Below, piece after piece: positions 60,826-64,000 of a DNA stretch of 64,000 nucleotides (the stretch's first letter is position 1; each line of letters begins with the position of its first letter). The translations under genes and the position numbers were made by a program. Under the pieces are notes generated by a model, which was not told the origin of the DNA, ran no database searches, and saw only the letters and a program-made list of their open reading frames with translations. Origin of the DNA: Aphidius gifuensis (Eukaryota; Arthropoda; Insecta; Hymenoptera; Braconidae); assembly GCF_014905175.1 (NCBI RefSeq), contig NC_057788.1, forward strand, positions 7,688,001 through 7,752,000, given 5' to 3'.

Positions 60826-61490
60826 ATGGGTGATTCAGATACACATATTAAATGTTTTACAAATTGTGATGCTGAATTTAGTTTATCAACATTACAAAAA
60901 ATATTAAATCCATCAAAATTTCGTATTCTTCTTGAAAAACGTCAAGCTGCTGAAGTATTAGCTGCTGGTTTAACTGGTTTAGTATCATGTCCATTTTGTC
61001 ATTTTGCAACAATACCACCAGAAGGTGATAAAGTATTTAAACGTTTAAACACTGATTGTATGAAACAATCATGTATTAAATGTAAAGAACCAAATAATGT
61101 ACCATATCGTTGTGATGAAGTTGGTAAAGCTGATAAAACGAGAAAACATATTGAAAAAAAAATCACTGATGTAATAAAATAGCATGTACCTGTGGAGCAT
61201 ATAAGTGTTATCTTTGTGATAAAAATATAACTAATTATGATCATTTTCGTAGACAAGGATCGAATGACCTTACACGTTCTCCACTTTGCAGTGATAATGA
61301 CATGCTCAATTATCAAACAGTTAAACAAATTGCTGAAGAATTCAAAAAAAAATTAATTGCTGAAGATCCAACACTAAATATTATTATTGATTCAATGCTT
61401 CCACTCAAACCAAAACCAATATCTAGACCTCATGGAACAATTGCTGGTGATCTAAATTTAGCGTTCAGTTTCTTCATCATTTCAAGTTGA
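60826..61490 (+). pseudogene. RNF216/TRIAD3-like RBR ubiquitin ligase fragment, broken
   Basis: RNF216 is a RING-between-RING E3 ligase. The frame from 60,826 reads HIKCFTNCDAEFSLSTLQKI, GLVSCPFCHFATIPP, CIKCKEPNNVPYRCDEV and ADKTRKHIEKKITD, i.e. the end of RING1 and the IBR zinc knuckles. It then stops (TAG, 61,180). In another frame the match resumes: CTCGAYKCYLCDKNITNYDH, then QIAEEFKKKLIAEDPTLN, ending near 61,490. About 18 residues between them are missing: the first CxxC of RING2. FKRLNTDC replaces the usual FKCLN Cys. RING1's first half is also absent. No intron interrupts the match, which suggests a retrocopy; a short A-run at about 61,598 could be a tail remnant. Alternatively it is a real gene with assembly errors and upstream exons not seen. 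Confidence 0.7.
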
Positions 61491-62567
61491 TTCTATTTAA
61501 TTTACTTTTGTTATATTTGCTAATTGATTTGTATTCTAATCACAGGCTATTCATGCTGCACGTTTTCTGGAGATAATTAAATAACCATCAAACTCAAAAA
61601 AAAAGAGTAAGGATTGATAATTTTACAGCCATTACTAAAATTGATATTTGTAATCTGATCAATTTTTTTTTTTTTTAGTATTTGTGCTCGTTTGCACAAC
61701 CTGCATGTTTCTTAAACATTTTTTGTTTCTTTTTATTATTTGCTTGGTATAATTTTTTATTTTTTTTTTTAATTTTATTAATTAATTAATACTATTATTA
61801 TTATTTTTTTTTTTCGCGTTTAACAGTATTGCTGTAAATTTAATTATTTAAAAGAAAACATAAACGCCTTTTCCACCTTTTCTTCATTTTACTTTTTTTC
61901 TTAATTTTTGTATGAAAATGTTTTGCAAACTTTGCATACTTTTAATCAAAATTTAGTTGGCGCAAAAATGAAAGGAAAGGTATCCGATAATGTATAATAA
62001 TAATAGAATTATCACATTATCCAGATAATAATTAATTAATAAGAAAAATTGTCATGTTTTTTTATACGAGGATAATAAATATATTGATATTATAAAAAAA
62101 AAAAATCATTTAATTATTTTTTTCTCTTTATAAAAGTCGAAAATAATAAAAAAAAAATACTTGAAGCTTCGAAATACTTTGTCGTAGATAAAAATAAAGA
62201 AAAAACCTAATTCTTAGCGACAAAAAAAAATAATAATAATTAACTTAAAGTTTCCTGTTTTAATATTTTATTTTTATCAGATAACGTCATTTTTGTTCTG
62301 TCAATTCATCAACGTGTAATTTTTTAATTGCTATTTTATTTTCTTTACAATTCAACTTGAAAGTATTACAAAAAATTAATAAATATTTCTAAAATAATTG
62401 TATTATTTACAGTATTATTATCAATTAAAATTGTAATAAAAAACAAAAACAGAGAAGCAATGTTCATCAGTTAAAAATAAAAATAAATATTTAACAACAA
62501 AACAAAAAACAATTTAAAAAAAAAAAAAGTATTTCTATTATTAAATTTGTGTGATATAAAAAAAAGA
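61491..62567. other. Intergenic, 3' of RNF216-like fragment and 5' of ITFG1
   Basis: AT-rich. An acceptor-like AATCACAG at 61,539-61,546 is followed by a short open segment (AIHAARFLEIIK, stop), which may be a last exon of the RNF216-like unit, but no good donor pairs with it. No other feature. Confidence 0.4.
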
Positions 62568-64000
62568 ATGAAAAAATTATTTTTAATAATATTTTTTGTA
62601 ATTAAAATAGTTGCAAGTAGAGATGAAGGTCAACGTAATATATTTAAAAATAATTTACAAGGTTTACCAGCAGCATTTGGTGATTATAATTCAGACAGAT
62701 TAATTGATATTTTTTTAATTGATAAAAGTAGAAAAAAATTTGATATACTATTGGCCCAAATTGAAGAGCCATTTTTTTTAAAATTAAATTTAACATGTAG
62801 TACTGATGAAGTGATGACAAGTATTGTACCTGGTGATTACAATGGTGATGGTTCAATGGACATCCTCGTAACAACCACGAGTATTAAAAAAAACCCAAAT
62901 AATTTAACAAATGTCTACGTCATCTGGGGCAATGATGATGATGGTAAATTAAATTGTTCATCGTTAAATAATAAAAAGCCATATATCCAAATAAAAGGTG
63001 AGCCATTAATTGTCGATTACAACAATGACATGATTGTTGATATATTTGCAACAAATATAAACAATAAAAGAACATTTTGGTCATTTAAAAATGATCATTT
63101 TGAAGAATCAAATAATGATAAATTTCCAATTGAATTACCAAGTATTAGAGTACCACATGCAAATGCATTTTTAGATTTAAATAATGATTATTATTCTGAT
63201 CTTGTTGTGACAACAGATAGTCATCTTGAGGTATGGTCTAATAATAATAATAAATATTTATTAAGTAAAATTATATCATGGACAGATGATGGTATTGATG
63301 TAAGTGATAATGGACATATTGGACAATCAATTTTTCTTGATGTTCAAAGAAAAGGAAAAATGGATTTGATTGTTCTTGTTTGTCATGATGAAATGTGTAG
63401 AAATTGTTCAATATTTATTTATGATAATCATTATTATAATTTGAATATTAATTTTACAAATGAACTTGATAATGAAGAGTGGAGTTTTTTATCACCAAGT
63501 GAATTTAGTGATATGATTTATAATAATATGATAACACTTCGAGCTGGTGATTATAATATTGATGGATATCCAGATTTATTGGCTACATTGATATCTAAAA
63601 ACACATCAAAAATTAAATCATTTTTATTGTTCAATGAAGAGTGTAAGAATTGTGATGGTTTTAATAGAACATTTAAAATTCAATGGCAAATAAATTTTGG
63701 TGAATTTAATAATGACATTGTCATGGCTGTTTTTTATGATTTTCATCAAAATGGTATACTTGATATTATCATGGTTAATTATAATAAAGCATATGATGAA
63801 TATTCATTGGATACATTTATTAATGATGGTAATTATGATGCAACTTTAAAAATGACTTTCAGGTATTTTACAAGTCATTCAGTTTCATATACTGCTGAAT
63901 TTTTAAGTGATACAAAACATAAATCAGTTGGTTCACAATTATCACAAAGTGCACATTTTTCATTAAATTTACCTTATATATTATATTGGGACTTGGAAAA
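62568..64000 (+). CDS. Itfg1: ITFG1/TIP (T-cell immunomodulatory protein family), 5' part
   Basis: A single open frame from ATG at 62,568 to the window end (477 codons, incomplete; human about 612). It starts with a signal peptide (MKKLFLIIFFVIKIVAS), then FG-GAP-type Asp-rich calcium-binding loops of a beta-propeller: DYNSDRLIDIF, DYNGDGSMDIL, DYNNDMIVDIF, DLNNDYYSDLV, DYNIDGYPDLL and DFHQNGILDII. Family features are VIWGNDDDGKLNCS near residue 125 and YTAEFLSDTKHKSVGSQLSQ-type text toward the end, with LPYILYWDLE at the edge. The family is a type I membrane or secreted protein, reported to interact with RUVBL1/2 and, in vertebrates, to modulate immune cells. The C-terminal membrane anchor lies outside the window. 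No intron is seen in this part. Confidence 0.92.
   Translation, partial: MKKLFLIIFFVIKIVASRDEGQRNIFKNNLQGLPAAFGDYNSDRLIDIFLIDKSRKKFDILLAQIEEPFFLKLNLTCSTDEVMTSIVPGDYNGDGSMDILVTTTSIKKNPNNLTNVYVIWGNDDDGKLNCSSLNNKKPYIQIKGEPLIVDYNNDMIVDIFATNINNKRTFWSFKNDHFEESNNDKFPIELPSIRVPHANAFLDLNNDYYSDLVVTTDSHLEVWSNNNNKYLLSKIISWTDDGIDVSDNGHIGQSIFLDVQRKGKMDLIVLVCHDEMCRNCSIFIYDNHYYNLNINFTNELDNEEWSFLSPSEFSDMIYNNMITLRAGDYNIDGYPDLLATLISKNTSKIKSFLLFNEECKNCDGFNRTFKIQWQINFGEFNNDIVMAVFYDFHQNGILDIIMVNYNKAYDEYSLDTFINDGNYDATLKMTFRYFTSHSVSYTAEFLSDTKHKSVGSQLSQSAHFSLNLPYILYWDLE

Noticed and set aside
1..64000. CRISPR arrays, rRNA genes, tRNA genes, viral or proviral genes
   Set aside because: No spaced identical repeats, rRNA blocks, tRNA cloverleaf boxes or viral coding signatures were found on reading; short tRNAs could still be missed without a scan.

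Overview
The window is AT-rich eukaryotic nuclear DNA with small GT-AG introns, long A/T homopolymers and many short intergenic spacers. Gene content and protein style are those of an insect. My best guess is a parasitoid wasp (Hymenoptera, perhaps Braconidae), but no single locus proves the order. Every exon table below was worked out by hand from splice sites, reading frame and remembered family sequences; no alignment was run.

Layout. (1) 1-9,760: the nonsense-mediated-decay gene Upf3 (minus strand), then a tandem array of three small unrecognised genes (here A, B, C), all on the minus strand. (2) 9,912-31,556: a dense run of conserved genes: TMEM43, TFIIF-beta (RAP30), mannose-6-phosphate isomerase, very-long-chain 3-hydroxyacyl-CoA dehydratase, eEF1-delta, Artemis nuclease, LPGAT1-type acyltransferase, NAA20 (NatB), DDX47 helicase and ribosomal protein L30. 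(3) 34,435-49,555: one large gene encoding a PLEKHH/MAX-1-type coiled-coil, PH, PH, MyTH4, FERM protein. (4) 50,544-50,643: a gap of exactly 100 N. (5) 50,644-59,860: a second, nearly identical copy of block 1. (6) 60,826-61,490: a broken RNF216/TRIAD3-like fragment, then from 62,568 the 5' part of an ITFG1/TIP gene that runs off the window.

The most interesting material is the duplicated block. Its small genes share an odd architecture: the first coding exon holds only the ATG, followed at once by a GTGAGT donor, and three phase-1 exons follow. The two copies differ most inside coding exons (one unit is a clear chimera, another carries compensating indels and a frameshift), while introns and flanks stay close. 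Copy 1 of Upf3 has lost its start codon; copy 2 keeps it. The right flanks of the two blocks differ completely, so a simple allelic haplotig does not explain the arrangement, but a scaffolding error at the gap cannot be excluded.

The unique genes are housekeeping functions (transcription initiation, translation, rRNA processing, N-terminal acetylation, lipid and sugar metabolism, DNA repair) and do not form an operon or pathway cluster. Two of them, NAA20 and the PLEKHH gene, have single-base deletions in homopolymers that look like sequencing errors.
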